64,000 nucleotides of DNA from Burkholderiales bacterium (GTDB lineage Bacteria > Pseudomonadota > Gammaproteobacteria > Burkholderiales > SG8-41), in assembly GCA_022841375.1 (NCBI GenBank), contig JALHRQ010000006.1, positions 133,819 through 197,818 of the forward strand, given 5' to 3'. The first letter of the stretch is position 1. The number at the start of each line of letters is the position of its first letter. Shown here piece by piece: positions 51,043 through 61,299 of the stretch. The notes beneath the pieces are model-generated. The model worked only from the letters and a program-made list of their open reading frames with translations, had not been told where the DNA came from and ran no database searches. A program made the translations under genes and the position numbers.

Positions 51043-51189
51043 GAGTATCTTCCTCCCTATATTTCGCAGCATTGTAGTCCTGAGTTTGTGGCGATGCGCC
51101 GGGGAAGTCCATGATCCGGTAATTGTTCTCCGGGGTATTGCCGGCGGTTCTACAATCCTTCACATCGTTATTCACCTGAGGAGTTTCAC

Positions 51190-52083
51190 ATGATGAGCCG
51201 CGGCAAGCAGTTCAAGGAGCTGATCTACAAAAAGGAAATTCTGATCCAGCCCGGTGTTTACGACGGTTACAGCGTGCGGCTGATCGAGCAGGCGGGGTTC
51301 AAGACGGCGTCGATTTCCGGCGCCGGCGTGTCCGAAAGCCGCATGGGCTGGGCCGACCGCGGCGTGATGACTTTTGAAGAAAATCTCAACAACGCGCGGC
51401 GGCTCGCCGATTGCTCGGACCTGCTGCTGCGCGCGGATGCCGATACCGGTTACGGCAATGCGATGACCGTGCACTTTGTCGTGCGCGCCTTCGAGAAGGC
51501 CGGAATGGCGGCGCTGATGATTGAGGACCAGGTGTGGCCCAAACGCTGCGGCCACATGGCCGGCAAGTCGTGCATACCCGCTGAAGAGATGGTGCAGAAG
51601 GTCAAGGCTGCGGTCGATGCGCGCCGCGACAATGACTTCGTCATCGTTTCGCGCACCGATGCTGCGGGTCCGCACGGCGTCGATGAGGCGATCCGCCGCC
51701 TCAATATGTATGCCGAAGCCGGTGCCGATGTGATGTATGCCGATGCGCTGCTGTCAAAGGAAGACATTGCCAAAGTAGCGAAAAACGTGCCCAAGCCCTT
51801 GATTGTGAATATGGGTCTTGGCATGCGGCCGCGCAAAACCACCCCGCTGATGAGCCCGCAACAGCTGCAGGACATCGGCGTTGCCGCAGTGAGTTACCCG
51901 CGCCTGCTGACCACTGCCGCACTGCGCGGCATGATGAATGCGCTGGCGGTGTTCAAGGACGAGGTGGTGGGCCAGAACAAGGTGGTTGAGCGCACCGACC
52001 TGCAGGTCGGGTTTGAGGAAATCAACGACCTGATGGGCATGAAGGTGCTGGACGAGATGGAACAGCGTTACACGATCAAATAA
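51190..52083 (+). CDS. Isocitrate lyase/PEP mutase family lyase (2,3-dimethylmalate lyase-like)
   Basis: The 297-residue enzyme has the ICL/PEPM TIM-barrel hallmarks: GVYDGYSVRLIEQAGF, metal ligands in DADTGYGN, the IEDQVWPKRCGHMAGK segment with the catalytic Cys of lyases (KRCGH), and SRTDA. Family lyases cleave 2-methylisocitrate, 2,3-dimethylmalate or oxaloacetate. GAGGAG precedes the ATG. It is followed by a two-subunit aconitase-type dehydratase, the arrangement known for 2,3-dimethylmalate metabolism in nicotinate fermenters, where the lyase gives propionate and pyruvate. That substrate is inference; methylcitrate-type reactions remain possible. Confidence 0.88.
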   Translation: MMSRGKQFKELIYKKEILIQPGVYDGYSVRLIEQAGFKTASISGAGVSESRMGWADRGVMTFEENLNNARRLADCSDLLLRADADTGYGNAMTVHFVVRAFEKAGMAALMIEDQVWPKRCGHMAGKSCIPAEEMVQKVKAAVDARRDNDFVIVSRTDAAGPHGVDEAIRRLNMYAEAGADVMYADALLSKEDIAKVAKNVPKPLIVNMGLGMRPRKTTPLMSPQQLQDIGVAAVSYPRLLTTAALRGMMNALAVFKDEVVGQNKVVERTDLQVGFEEINDLMGMKVLDEMEQRYTIK

Positions 52084-52168
52084 CGGTGGCTGGTGGCTAG
52101 TGGCTGGTAACTGGAGAAAACCGGGGCGGTGCTTTGCCAGCCACCAGCCACCAGCCACTAGCCACCGG
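52084..52168. repeat. Intergenic GGTGGCTGG-type inverted repeat
   Basis: The left arm (about 52085-52107) and right arm (about 52137-52168) are complementary over GGTGGCTAGTGGCTGG, and each is built from short GGTGGCT units. It fills most of the gap between the lyase and dehydratase genes. Its sequence differs from the CACAGAG elements. Confidence 0.82.
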
Positions 52169-52197
52169 TTAGATCCCCCGGAACGAAGAGGCAACCA

Positions 52198-53451
52198 ATG
52201 GGCATGACCATCGCAGAAAAAATCCTCGCCGCCAAAAGCGGGTGCAAGGCCGTGGTGCCGGGGGATGTGGTTACGGTGGATGTTGACACGGTGATCCTGT
52301 TCGACAACAACTTCCTGCCGACCAACTGGCGCGACATTCTCAAGGTCGCTGACCCGGAGAAGATCGTTGTTACTTTTGATCACCGCGTACCGGCGCCGAC
52401 CCAGCAGGCCGCTGCGGCGCAGGTCACCGGTCGCGCCTTTGTCAAAAAGTTCGGCATCAAGCGTTTTCATGATGTCGGCCACAATCAGGGCATCAGTCAC
52501 CAGCTGGTCGCCGACTATGGTTATGCCATGCCGGGTTCGGTGCTGTTGTGCAGTGACTCGCATACCTGCAGCGCGGGGGTGTTCAACTGCCTGGCGCGCG
52601 GCGTCGGCGGACCCGACATCATTTACGCCGCAATCAAGGGCCAGACCTGGTTCCGCTGCGGCGAAACGGTGCGCTACGAACTGACGGGTTGCCTGCCGTC
52701 AGCGGTGACGGCCAAAGATGCCTTCCTGCAGATTGCAGGTGTGCATGGTGCGCACGCAACGATGAATGTTGAATACGGCGGTCCGGGAGTGGCTTCGCTG
52801 TCGATCAATGCGCGCAAGACGCTGACCGCGATGTCGGCGGAATTGTCGGCCGAGTTTGCGACCTTCGAGGCCGATGCGGTGCTGGCGGAATGGATGCGCA
52901 CCCGCAATCCGGCGCCGTTCATTCCGGTCAGGCCCGATGCCGATGCAAAATATCTTGCGGTACGCACCGTCGACCTGTCGGCGCTGGAGCCGCTGGTGGC
53001 ATTGCCCGACAGCGTGGTCAACAACTCGCAGCCGGTGGGTCAGGCCAAAGGCACGCGTATCGATCAGGCCTATATCGGTTCCTGCGCCAACGGCACCCAG
53101 GACGACATTGAACTCGCGGCAATGGTGGTCAAAGGCCGTCGTGTCGCATCCGGCGTGCGGTTTATTGTCACGCCGGCTTCGCAGACCGTGTATCGCGATG
53201 TGGTGGCCAGCGGCGCGATCCGGATTCTGCTCGAAGCCGGTGCGATGATTGCGCCGCCGACCTGCGGCGCCTGTGGCGGCGGCCACATGGGCGTGCTCGG
53301 GCCCGACGAGGTCTGCATTACGTCGAGCACGCGCAACTTCAAGGGCCGCATGGGGGATCCGAGTTCGCAGGTGTGGATGGCGTCACCGGCGACAGTGGCG
53401 GCTTCAGCACTGACCGGTTTCATCACCGATCCCAGGGAATTCCTGAACTAG
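52198..53451 (+). CDS. Aconitase-family dehydratase, large subunit
   Basis: The 417-residue protein has the LeuC/homoaconitase large-subunit fold with DSHTCSAG, the iron-sulfur ligands in GSCANG and CGACGGGHMG, and SSTRNFKGRMG. It holds a 4Fe-4S cluster and dehydrates or hydrates a hydroxyacid together with the small subunit encoded 135 bases downstream. Family options are isopropylmalate, citramalate or dimethylmalate/dimethylmaleate. The coupling to an ICL-family lyase rather than to leuA/leuB argues against leucine synthesis and for a catabolic C-C cleavage route (inference). Confidence 0.88.
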   Translation: MGMTIAEKILAAKSGCKAVVPGDVVTVDVDTVILFDNNFLPTNWRDILKVADPEKIVVTFDHRVPAPTQQAAAAQVTGRAFVKKFGIKRFHDVGHNQGISHQLVADYGYAMPGSVLLCSDSHTCSAGVFNCLARGVGGPDIIYAAIKGQTWFRCGETVRYELTGCLPSAVTAKDAFLQIAGVHGAHATMNVEYGGPGVASLSINARKTLTAMSAELSAEFATFEADAVLAEWMRTRNPAPFIPVRPDADAKYLAVRTVDLSALEPLVALPDSVVNNSQPVGQAKGTRIDQAYIGSCANGTQDDIELAAMVVKGRRVASGVRFIVTPASQTVYRDVVASGAIRILLEAGAMIAPPTCGACGGGHMGVLGPDEVCITSSTRNFKGRMGDPSSQVWMASPATVAASALTGFITDPREFLN

Positions 53452-53472
53452 AGACAAGAAAGTCAAAAGCAG

Positions 53473-53569
53473 CCACAGAGGACACAGAGTTCACAGAGAA
53501 AAACCAAAACTACTCCACCTGCCGGGATTTGGTTTTGAAGTTCTCTGTGTTCTCTGTGAACTCTGTGCC
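53473..53569. repeat. Intergenic CACAGAG inverted-repeat element, copy 3
   Basis: The left arm (CCACAGAGGACACAGAG from 53473) is complementary to the right arm ending near 53569 (units of CTCTGTG). It lies between the two dehydratase subunit genes. The family is the same as at 4543-4684 and 5858-5962, 48 kb away. Confidence 0.85.
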
Positions 53570-53586
53570 TAAAAAGGGGTTGAATC

Positions 53587-54087
53587 ATGAACTTCAAAGG
53601 ACGCGTCTGGATCGTCGGCGACAACATCAACACCGATCTGATCCTGCCCAACAAGGCGTTTTACCTGACGCATGAAGAACAGGCACAGTACGTGTTCAGT
53701 GCCAACCGCCCGGGCTGGGCGCAGCAGGTGCAGCAAGGCGACATCCTGATCGGCGGGCACAACTTCGGCATGGGTTCGAGCCGCGCTGCGGCGCGTTCGC
53801 TGAAAAACCTCGGCTTGGCTTGTCTGGTCACTGAATCGCTGAACGGCCTGTTCCTGCGCAACTGCGTGAACTTCGCGTTCCCGGCGCTGGAATGTCCGGG
53901 CGTGCACGCCGCATTTAGCGAAGGTGAGGAAGCCGAGGTCGAATTCGAGATGGCGCTGGTGCGTAACGTCACGCGCAATACTGCGCTGCAGGGCAAACCG
54001 CTGCCGCAGCAGTTGATGGCGCTGGTGCAGGCCGGCGGGGTTTACCAGTTGCTGGAGCAGGAGGGGCTGATTGCCCCTAAAAAATAA
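53587..54087 (+). CDS. Aconitase-family dehydratase, small (swivel) subunit
   Basis: The 166-residue LeuD-like swivelling domain has GDNINTDLILP at the start, GGHNFGMGSSR in the substrate-binding loop and ESLNGLFLRNCVN. It closes over the active site of the large subunit. AAGGGG precedes the ATG. It converges with the chpA gene, whose stop is 23 bases away, and no terminator is visible between them. Confidence 0.9.
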   Translation: MNFKGRVWIVGDNINTDLILPNKAFYLTHEEQAQYVFSANRPGWAQQVQQGDILIGGHNFGMGSSRAAARSLKNLGLACLVTESLNGLFLRNCVNFAFPALECPGVHAAFSEGEEAEVEFEMALVRNVTRNTALQGKPLPQQLMALVQAGGVYQLLEQEGLIAPKK

Positions 54088-54110
54088 CCATTAAAAACAG
54101 ATAGTTATAT

Positions 54111-57100
54111 TCATTTCGCTGCTTCGGCTGATGAGCGTCCTGGCTCCGCGTGATGCGGCACATAACGCGCCAGTTGCGCCAGTATTTCTGATTCCTGATA
54201 CGGCTTGCCGAGGAAGGCGTTGACGCCGATCTGCTGAGCCCGGCTGCGGTGTTTTTCCGCGGTGCGCGAGGAAATGATGACAATCGGTACGGCCGCAGTG
54301 CGTGCATCCTGGCGGATGCGCATCGACAACTCAAAGCCGTCCATGCGCGGCATTTCGATATCCACCAGCATCAGATCCGGCAGCTGGTTGTTGATTTGCT
54401 CCAGCGCATCAACGCCGTCCTTGGCGGTCAGTACCCGATAACATTCACGTTCGAGCAGGCGGCTGGTGATTTTTCGCACCGTCAGTGAATCGTCAACGAC
54501 CATCACCAGCGGCGCTGAGGAGTTTGCCGCCGCCGCTTGCGGTTGTTCCGGTAACCGTTGCGCGGGCAGCGCGCGATGGGTCAGCGGCACCGGATTGATG
54601 ATCAGCACCACGCGGCCGTCCCCTAACACGGTGGCCCCGGTGATTCCAGGCACACGCGCCAGTTGCGGGCTCAGGTGTTTGACGACGATTTCCTGATTAC
54701 GCAACAGTTCATCAACATGCAGAGCGATGCGCTGGAGGCCACTGCGCAACAGCAGCAAGGTGGAATAACCCTGAGCCGGCGGAGATTTTGCTTCGCCGAG
54801 CAAATCGCCCAGGTTGTGCAGCGGGTAGTCGTTGTCACGATGGCGCACACGGCCGTCCTGTTGCACGCTCGCCAGTGCATCAGGCTGCACGCGCTGCACC
54901 TGTTCAACCATCGCCGACGAAATGGCGAAAATGCCGGAGCCGGCGCGCACCAGCACCGCCTGTGCGACGGCCAGCGTCAGCGGCAGGAAAATGCTGAAGG
55001 TCGTACCCCGGCCTTCGACCGTGGTGGTGTCGATATGGCCGCCGATCGCGGTAATTTCGCTGCGCACCACGTCCATGCCCACGCCGCGGCCGGCGAGTTC
55101 GGTGACCGATTCCGCCGTCGACAGACCAGGCGCGTAAATCAGCGCGGTCAGTTCTTCTGTTGACGGTTCGCGCGCGGGATCCAGCAATCCTTTTTCAATA
55201 CCCCGGGCGCGCAGTTTTGCCAGATCCAGACCGGCGCCATCATCGCGGATGACGATGGCGATTTCGTTGCTTTCCTGGCGCAGCGCAATGGTGATTTCCC
55301 CGGTTTCCGCTTTGCCGGCGGCGCGGCGGGTTTCCGGGGATTCGATGCCGTGACCGATGGCATTTCGCAGCAGATGTTCGAGCGGGGCAGCGATGCGTTC
55401 GAGCACGCTGCGGTCGAGTTCGATATGGCTGTCGCTGATGTCGAGCTGGATTTTTTTGTCCAGTTCGCGCGCTGTCTGCCGGGCGATGCGGTACAGGCGG
55501 TCTTCAAGCGTGGCGAACGGGATGGTGCGGGTGCGCATCAGGCCCTGCTGCAGTTCGCGACCGACCCGCGCCTGCTGCAGCACGGCGGCATCGATTTCAC
55601 CGAGGTTGCGCAACAGCGTCTGCTGCACAGTGGACAGATCGTGCAGGCTTTCCGCCATCATCCGCGTCAGTTCCTGCAGCCGGGTGTAACGGTCGAATTC
55701 CAGCGGATCGAATTCTGGGCGGTCTGTGCCAACCACCGAGCGGCGCGACTGCATCTGGCTGTCGGCTTGCAGTTCCATTTCCCGCAACTGGTTTTTCAGA
55801 CGCGACATGCTGTCGTTCAGTTCGCCCAGCGACTGGCGGACGTTGCGCAGTTCGCCTTCAATGCGCGAGCGGGCGATACCGACTTCGCCGGCATCGTTGA
55901 TCAGCCGGTCGAGCACATCGGCCTGGATGCGCAGCGCGGCGGCGCTGTGGGTGACGGCATCGACGCCGGAAACGGCCGCGGTCGTTGCGGCCGTATCCGC
56001 AGGCTGTGCGGCTTCGGTTGCGATTGCGTCTGGAGATGCGGTCTGATCCACGCGCAGCTTTACCACGCCATCGGCAAGCCGGTCCGCATGATTGAGCAAT
56101 TCTTCCAGTTGCTCCGATCCCGCGGAGCCGGCCGAGAGGGCGGCCTCAACACGGGTTTCCATGCGATGCGCGAGTTCGCCCAAACGCATCGCACCCGCCA
56201 TGCGCGCGCTGCCTTTCAGCGTATGCAGGGCGCGCTGCAATGCCAGTGGCGGTTGACGATCGGCTGGCGCATCGCGCCATGCGCGCAGGTCGCGGCCGAT
56301 TTGCGGCAGCAGTTCCTGCGCTTCTTCGAGAAACACCGGCAGCAGTTCATGATCGATGTCGTCGCGGATCAGTCGCTGATCCTGCGCAGTGAGCGCTGCG
56401 GCGGCACGTACCAGCGCCTCGTCGTCGATGGGTTCAATGACTGGTTCGATAACCGATTCGATAACTGTTTCAACCGGGGGTTGCGCGGCCGCGGGCGGGG
56501 CATTTTGTGGAGCATGGGAATGCGCAGCCTGCAGCCGCCGGTTCAACGCGTCGAGTTCGGTCACCAGAGTGTCCGCCCGCCGGGGTTCCTGCTGTCGGGC
56601 AATGTCGTCGAGCATGCCACGCAAACGGGCCACGGCCTGCGTCAGCAGTTGCAGGTCGGCAGCTTCGGTCACCAGCCGGGCGCTGGGCAGGCATTGTTCG
56701 ATGCGCATTGCAAGATCAGCCGGCGCAGCCAGTCCTGCGGTCCGCGAAATGCTGGCCAGGGTATGTGCGGCTATGGTCAGCGGCTCGCTGGCCGCGTGGC
56801 CGGGCGCATTGCGCCAGGCGGTAGTTTCGGTTTCGAGTACTGCCAGGTGTTGTTGCGCTTCCTTGCAATAAATGTCGAAAAAAGTCGATGAAATGAGTGC
56901 GTCGCCAATCCTGATCTCGTCAGTCACGGGTGCTGCTGCCGCTGCCGGTTGTGCAACGGGTTGCGGCATGGCCAGCAGCACAGCCGCTTTTTCAATCAGC
57001 GGCTGGCTGTCGATCATCACCGGTTGTCCTGCGTTCAGCGCCGCAGTCCATGTCGACAGGGCGGTAGTGGCAGCATCGGTCAATTCGAGCAATTCCGGCG

Positions 57101-59111
57101 TCGCCGGCCATTGTTGTTCCAGCCAGCGGTTTAGCACGCGCTCGACCGACCAGGCCACTTCGCCCAGCGCATCGAGCCCGACCATGCGTCCGCTGCCTTT
57201 CAGCGTATGGAAGCCGCGGCGGATGGTGCGCAGGGCCTCGATGTCGGCGGGATTGTTGCGGCAGACCGGCGTCGCCGTACTGATATCGGCGAATACCGTC
57301 TGCGCCTCCTCCAGAAAGACGCCCAGCAATTCGTCGTCCGCGGCGGCTGGTGCCGGCTCTGCGGCGGGAGCAACTTCGGTGGCCTGCGCTGCAGGCGCTG
57401 CTGCGGGCTGTTGCGGCGCGTTGCGTTGTTCGAGCCGTGCAAAAAAAGCGTCCAGCGCATTTTCCGACGGGGCCAGGCCGCGCAGGCAGGGGTCGAGGAA
57501 AAAGCCGAGGCTGGTCAGTCCTTCAACAACGGTTTCGAGATCATTTTCGGTCCACGCAGGATCGGATTCCGCGCAACGGGCAATCAGCCGGTTGCATTGC
57601 GACTGGATTTCAGCGGCGCGGTCAAAACCGAGTATTGATAGCGCGCCATGGATCTGTTTGAGCAGCGGCGACAGCGTGGCCAGAGTGGCGAGTCTCGAGC
57701 GGTCGCGCGCGAAGCTGTCGAGCACCTGTTCAACCTGTTGCAGGTTGCTGATGATTTCGCGGGCGACCTGGGTCTGCAGTTTCAGCCGGCTGACTTCCTG
57801 GCTGAGGTCTTCGCGCAAACCCTCGGGGATGAAGTCTGACGATTTGCCTTTGACCGCATCAAGCAGCCAGCCGCCCATGATTTCAACCTGCGTGCCGAGA
57901 TCCGGCGGCGTGTCGGTGAAATTGTCGACGATGTTTTCAATCAGCAAAAAGGCCGAGGCCATTTCCGTGATCATCAGCTGGCTTTGCCGCGGATACGGAT
58001 TGGGCAGCCGGGTCGACACCATCGCCACGACGTCAACCATACGGATCATGTGAATGTTGCCGAGGTCATGGATCTTGGTCTTCAGCGCCGTCAGCGAATC
58101 GCGCAGGCGCACCAGTGCACCTGCATCGCCCGAGACATAAGCCACCCATAAATCCTTGATCGCCTGCACCCGGCTGCGCACATCGCCCAGCGCCGGTCCC
58201 AGCCAGTCCATGTCGAATTCCATCAATCCGGGCAGATCCGGTTCCGGAAACAAACTGTCCAGCTGAAAAAGCTGGCGGATGTCGCGGATGCGCTGGGTCG
58301 CGGTTTTGCTTTTGCCGATGACGTAGAGCACATCGCGCAGGATCTGATCCTGTTGCGGAACGCCGCCTTTGGCGAGGTCGCGCATGCGCAGATCGAGCTT
58401 GGCACACAACGCTTTTGCGCTGATGGCCCACGCATCCTTGGGTTGCGCATGCAGCAGGCCGTCGATCAGTCCCGTCGCGGCCCACCACAACGACCGTGGC
58501 GGCGGCAGTTGTGCCGCCAGCATGTCCAGGGTTTCCAGCGACAGGCGCATGTCTTTCAACCCGTCGCGGCTGCTCGGGTCGCGAAGTATGGTCAGCAGGC
58601 CGCGCTGGAAGCGCGTGCGTTGGGCATTGAGCAGTGCCGGCAGTTTCTGCGCGGGCACTTCTGCAGCCGAAGGATGCGCCGGCGCGGCCGGCGACAGATC
58701 CGGATAAAACAGGTCTTTTTCCGAGACGTCGGCTTTGCCTTGCAAGCAGGAGATTTCCCGGTAAACCGGAAACAGCTTGATCGGTGCGTTGGCCTCACCC
58801 TTGGCCAGGCCGTCGATGAATTCCTTCAAGGCCAGCACCGCGCGATCCAGAGTACCCACGGCCGAGCGGCGCGGTTCGGCGGTGACCCCGGAGAAGGCGT
58901 GTTCCATTGATACGCAGAATCCGACCACGCCGTTCAGCCCGAGAATATTCAATGCGCCGGTGACCTGATGGATTTGCGGCGGACATTGTTGCAGCAGCGT
59001 TAGTTCATCCGGGCGCTCCAGATATTGCGCGATGTTGTCCCGAACCGATTTCAGGGCAAAGTCGACCTCGGGTTTGACCCAGGACAGCGGCGGAGCGAGC
59101 GGGGTAGGCAT
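54111..59111 (-). CDS. chpA: ChpA/PilL hybrid chemotaxis-type histidine kinase of the Pil-Chp system
   Basis: The 1666-residue protein has an N-terminal PilL-type helical region with degenerate Hpt-like repeats, then Hpt domains with HTLKGSGRM near 635 and HTLKGSARM near 962; a third between them reads HTLASISRT (about 782) and may be weak. The CheA core follows: dimerisation and ATPase domains (NAIGHGIES near 1252, DDGAGLD, GRGVGMD), a CheW-like domain, and a C-terminal receiver with its Asp in VDIEMPRMDGF near 1583. It is the central kinase controlling type IV pilus extension, retraction and cAMP or surface responses. Last gene of the pilG-H-I-J-chpA order on this strand; pilK and chpB/chpC are not present. 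Confidence 0.95.
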   Translation of the reverse strand: MPTPLAPPLSWVKPEVDFALKSVRDNIAQYLERPDELTLLQQCPPQIHQVTGALNILGLNGVVGFCVSMEHAFSGVTAEPRRSAVGTLDRAVLALKEFIDGLAKGEANAPIKLFPVYREISCLQGKADVSEKDLFYPDLSPAAPAHPSAAEVPAQKLPALLNAQRTRFQRGLLTILRDPSSRDGLKDMRLSLETLDMLAAQLPPPRSLWWAATGLIDGLLHAQPKDAWAISAKALCAKLDLRMRDLAKGGVPQQDQILRDVLYVIGKSKTATQRIRDIRQLFQLDSLFPEPDLPGLMEFDMDWLGPALGDVRSRVQAIKDLWVAYVSGDAGALVRLRDSLTALKTKIHDLGNIHMIRMVDVVAMVSTRLPNPYPRQSQLMITEMASAFLLIENIVDNFTDTPPDLGTQVEIMGGWLLDAVKGKSSDFIPEGLREDLSQEVSRLKLQTQVAREIISNLQQVEQVLDSFARDRSRLATLATLSPLLKQIHGALSILGFDRAAEIQSQCNRLIARCAESDPAWTENDLETVVEGLTSLGFFLDPCLRGLAPSENALDAFFARLEQRNAPQQPAAAPAAQATEVAPAAEPAPAAADDELLGVFLEEAQTVFADISTATPVCRNNPADIEALRTIRRGFHTLKGSGRMVGLDALGEVAWSVERVLNRWLEQQWPATPELLELTDAATTALSTWTAALNAGQPVMIDSQPLIEKAAVLLAMPQPVAQPAAAAAPVTDEIRIGDALISSTFFDIYCKEAQQHLAVLETETTAWRNAPGHAASEPLTIAAHTLASISRTAGLAAPADLAMRIEQCLPSARLVTEAADLQLLTQAVARLRGMLDDIARQQEPRRADTLVTELDALNRRLQAAHSHAPQNAPPAAAQPPVETVIESVIEPVIEPIDDEALVRAAAALTAQDQRLIRDDIDHELLPVFLEEAQELLPQIGRDLRAWRDAPADRQPPLALQRALHTLKGSARMAGAMRLGELAHRMETRVEAALSAGSAGSEQLEELLNHADRLADGVVKLRVDQTASPDAIATEAAQPADTAATTAAVSGVDAVTHSAAALRIQADVLDRLINDAGEVGIARSRIEGELRNVRQSLGELNDSMSRLKNQLREMELQADSQMQSRRSVVGTDRPEFDPLEFDRYTRLQELTRMMAESLHDLSTVQQTLLRNLGEIDAAVLQQARVGRELQQGLMRTRTIPFATLEDRLYRIARQTARELDKKIQLDISDSHIELDRSVLERIAAPLEHLLRNAIGHGIESPETRRAAGKAETGEITIALRQESNEIAIVIRDDGAGLDLAKLRARGIEKGLLDPAREPSTEELTALIYAPGLSTAESVTELAGRGVGMDVVRSEITAIGGHIDTTTVEGRGTTFSIFLPLTLAVAQAVLVRAGSGIFAISSAMVEQVQRVQPDALASVQQDGRVRHRDNDYPLHNLGDLLGEAKSPPAQGYSTLLLLRSGLQRIALHVDELLRNQEIVVKHLSPQLARVPGITGATVLGDGRVVLIINPVPLTHRALPAQRLPEQPQAAAANSSAPLVMVVDDSLTVRKITSRLLERECYRVLTAKDGVDALEQINNQLPDLMLVDIEMPRMDGFELSMRIRQDARTAAVPIVIISSRTAEKHRSRAQQIGVNAFLGKPYQESEILAQLARYVPHHAEPGRSSAEAAK

Positions 59112-59155
59112 GGCGACGGCCTTCTGTGACGAGTTCAGTGCTGGGCGTTCTGCGT

Positions 59156-61267
59156 TCAGGTGAGCTTGAAGCCGGAAACCGAATGTTTCAGTTCGGTCGC
59201 CAGGGTGATCAGCTCGGTGGCCGACTGCGCGGATTTTTGCGTACCGGCCGTGGTGAGCTGGGTGATGTTGAGAATGCCCTTCATGCTGGCGGAGACCTTG
59301 GCTGCGGATTTCGACTGTTCCTGCGTCGCATTCGAGATCGCGCCGATGAGTTCGGCCAGTTGCGTTGAAACGGCCTCGATCTCGTGCAGCGCCTGTCCCG
59401 CTTCGTCGGCGACCCTTGCGCCTTCCACCACGCCCTGGGTGCTGCGCTCCATCGCTTCCACGGTGTTCTGCGTATCCTGCTGAATGCTTTTGACGATTTC
59501 GGTGATGTGTTTGGTGGCTTCGCCGGAACGTTCGGCGAGCCGCTGCACTTCTTCCGCGACCACGGCGAAACCGCGGCCCGCTTCACCCGCCGAGGCGGCC
59601 TGGATCGCGGCGTTCAGCGCCAGCACGTTAGTCTGTTCGGTGATGCCGGTGATCAGCTGCACGATCTCGCCGATTTCCTGTGAGCTTTCACCGAGGCGTT
59701 TGATCCGCTTCGAGGTTTCCTGGATCTGTTCGCGGATTTCGTCCATGCCGCGGATCGCATTCTGCACGGCATGAGAACCTTTTTCTGCAGCGCTCAGTGA
59801 GTTCTGCGCGACCTTTGCCGATTGCGTGGCGTTCTCCGACACCTGGTTGATCGATTGCGCGATCAGCAATACCGACTGTCCGGTCGACTGGATCTCCGTC
59901 GATTGCTTCTGTGATGCAGCGAGCAATTGCGTTGCAATTTTCTGCGCGTTGCCGGTGGCGTGCGTGACCTGGTCCGCCGCTTTGGTGATGCCGCCGACCA
60001 GACCGCGTACCTGTTCGATGGTGAAGTTGATGGAGTCCGCAATGGCGCCGGTGACGTCTTCAGTGACGGTGGCCTGCACCGTCAGATCGCCGTCGGCGAG
60101 GTTGCCCATTTCATCCAGCAGCCGCAGGATGGCTTCCTGATTGCGGCGGTTCTGCTCTTCGCTTTGCAGCGCCCGTTTGCGGGCGTCGGCGACGAGCAGC
60201 TTGTCCAGAGCCACGAGAGAGACCAGCAAGACCAGGGCGCAGGCAGCCGCCCCAACCAGAAACAACGGCAGTCCTGCTTGTTGCCGGCCATAAGCGGCCG
60301 CGAGCTGGTCCGATATTCTCAACATGCCGTCAGTGCTTTCGCCGACATCGCGTGCGGCCTGCTTGGCGAGAGACAGCGAATTCATGTTTTCGGTGATTGA
60401 CTGCACAGCGGCGGAAAATGGGGAAATCAGATTCAGCAGTTCCTGTGCGGATTGCAGCGCACCGGGGTCGCTTAGGGGCTGGATGCCTTTTTTGGAGGGT
60501 TCGGCGCCTGTGAGTTCTTTCAAGGTGGCGTGGTAACGACGCACGTTCTCCGCAAAATTGAGCGCTATCTGGGGATTGGGCTGATCTGTGGACAGAAGGA
60601 CCGAGGTTTCGCCGAAATTGAAATTAGAGATGTCGGCGAGCAACTGCTTGCTGTAAGTCACGGTGGCATAGGGTTCCCGCGCAAACTGCGCCTGAACTGC
60701 AACCTTCTGAGCCAGCAGGCCAAGCTGTGCCGGCGTGTTGCGTATCGTTTCCTCCAGCGCACCGAGTCCGATCAGGTTGTTGCCCTGGGCCAGGATCAAG
60801 TCGACGTTGCTTGCAGTCGCCGGCCAGCGGGCGGACAGGTTCTTCACCATCGGCTGCAGTTCGCTGCCGGCGGCCGCCACGGTCATGCTGTCGCGTTCGC
60901 CGCCTTCCTGCAGCAGCTTCAGGTCTCGCGTGATTTCGTCGCGCGACTCGCGCAGCGATTCAAATGCCGAAGGGGTTCCGCCGGCCGCCTGTTGCACGTT
61001 TTTGGCAATGCGCAAAAGGTTGAAACTTACTTTTTCCGAGGTGAAGGTTGAAGCGGTCTGCAGACTGGTCTCCCTGGTGTGCAGCACTGTGAGCACGATG
61101 CCCCCGATCATGCTGGCCACAATCAGGGCGGAAAGGAGCTTTTTCACGACACCCGACTCCAGTTTCGGCCATTTGACCAAACGCCCGACCCGCGGCGCAG
61201 CAGTGGCCGATGGAAAAGTTAAGGGCGAGAAGCTTTGCAGTTTCAGCAGATTGTTCAGCACGTTCAT
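59156..61267 (-). CDS. pilJ: PilJ methyl-accepting chemotaxis protein
   Basis: The 703-residue protein has a transmembrane helix at about 42-62, a long helical periplasmic region with two PilJ-type modules (to about 310), a second helix (about 325-350), HAMP and a cytoplasmic signalling hairpin with the invariant tip [25 protein letters not shown]-like region. It senses pilus or surface signals and passes them to ChpA through PilI. It follows pilI by 32 bases. Compared with the freestanding double PilJ-N protein at 44912-45742, it lacks the GRQRMLSQ motif. Confidence 0.95.
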   Translation of the reverse strand: MNVLNNLLKLQSFSPLTFPSATAAPRVGRLVKWPKLESGVVKKLLSALIVASMIGGIVLTVLHTRETSLQTASTFTSEKVSFNLLRIAKNVQQAAGGTPSAFESLRESRDEITRDLKLLQEGGERDSMTVAAAGSELQPMVKNLSARWPATASNVDLILAQGNNLIGLGALEETIRNTPAQLGLLAQKVAVQAQFAREPYATVTYSKQLLADISNFNFGETSVLLSTDQPNPQIALNFAENVRRYHATLKELTGAEPSKKGIQPLSDPGALQSAQELLNLISPFSAAVQSITENMNSLSLAKQAARDVGESTDGMLRISDQLAAAYGRQQAGLPLFLVGAAACALVLLVSLVALDKLLVADARKRALQSEEQNRRNQEAILRLLDEMGNLADGDLTVQATVTEDVTGAIADSINFTIEQVRGLVGGITKAADQVTHATGNAQKIATQLLAASQKQSTEIQSTGQSVLLIAQSINQVSENATQSAKVAQNSLSAAEKGSHAVQNAIRGMDEIREQIQETSKRIKRLGESSQEIGEIVQLITGITEQTNVLALNAAIQAASAGEAGRGFAVVAEEVQRLAERSGEATKHITEIVKSIQQDTQNTVEAMERSTQGVVEGARVADEAGQALHEIEAVSTQLAELIGAISNATQEQSKSAAKVSASMKGILNITQLTTAGTQKSAQSATELITLATELKHSVSGFKLT

Positions 61268-61299
61268 GGTGATCCCCTGTCAATCGGTGTGGCGACGGT

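Noticed and set aside
52198-54087. Leucine biosynthesis leuCD
   Set aside because: Fold and motifs are shared, but there is no leuA or leuB nearby and the genes follow an ICL-family lyase, so a catabolic dehydratase is the better reading.
55350-56891. Long open frames on the plus strand opposite chpA
   Set aside because: They are shadows of a high-GC gene whose minus-strand product has all Hpt, ATPase, CheW and receiver motifs.
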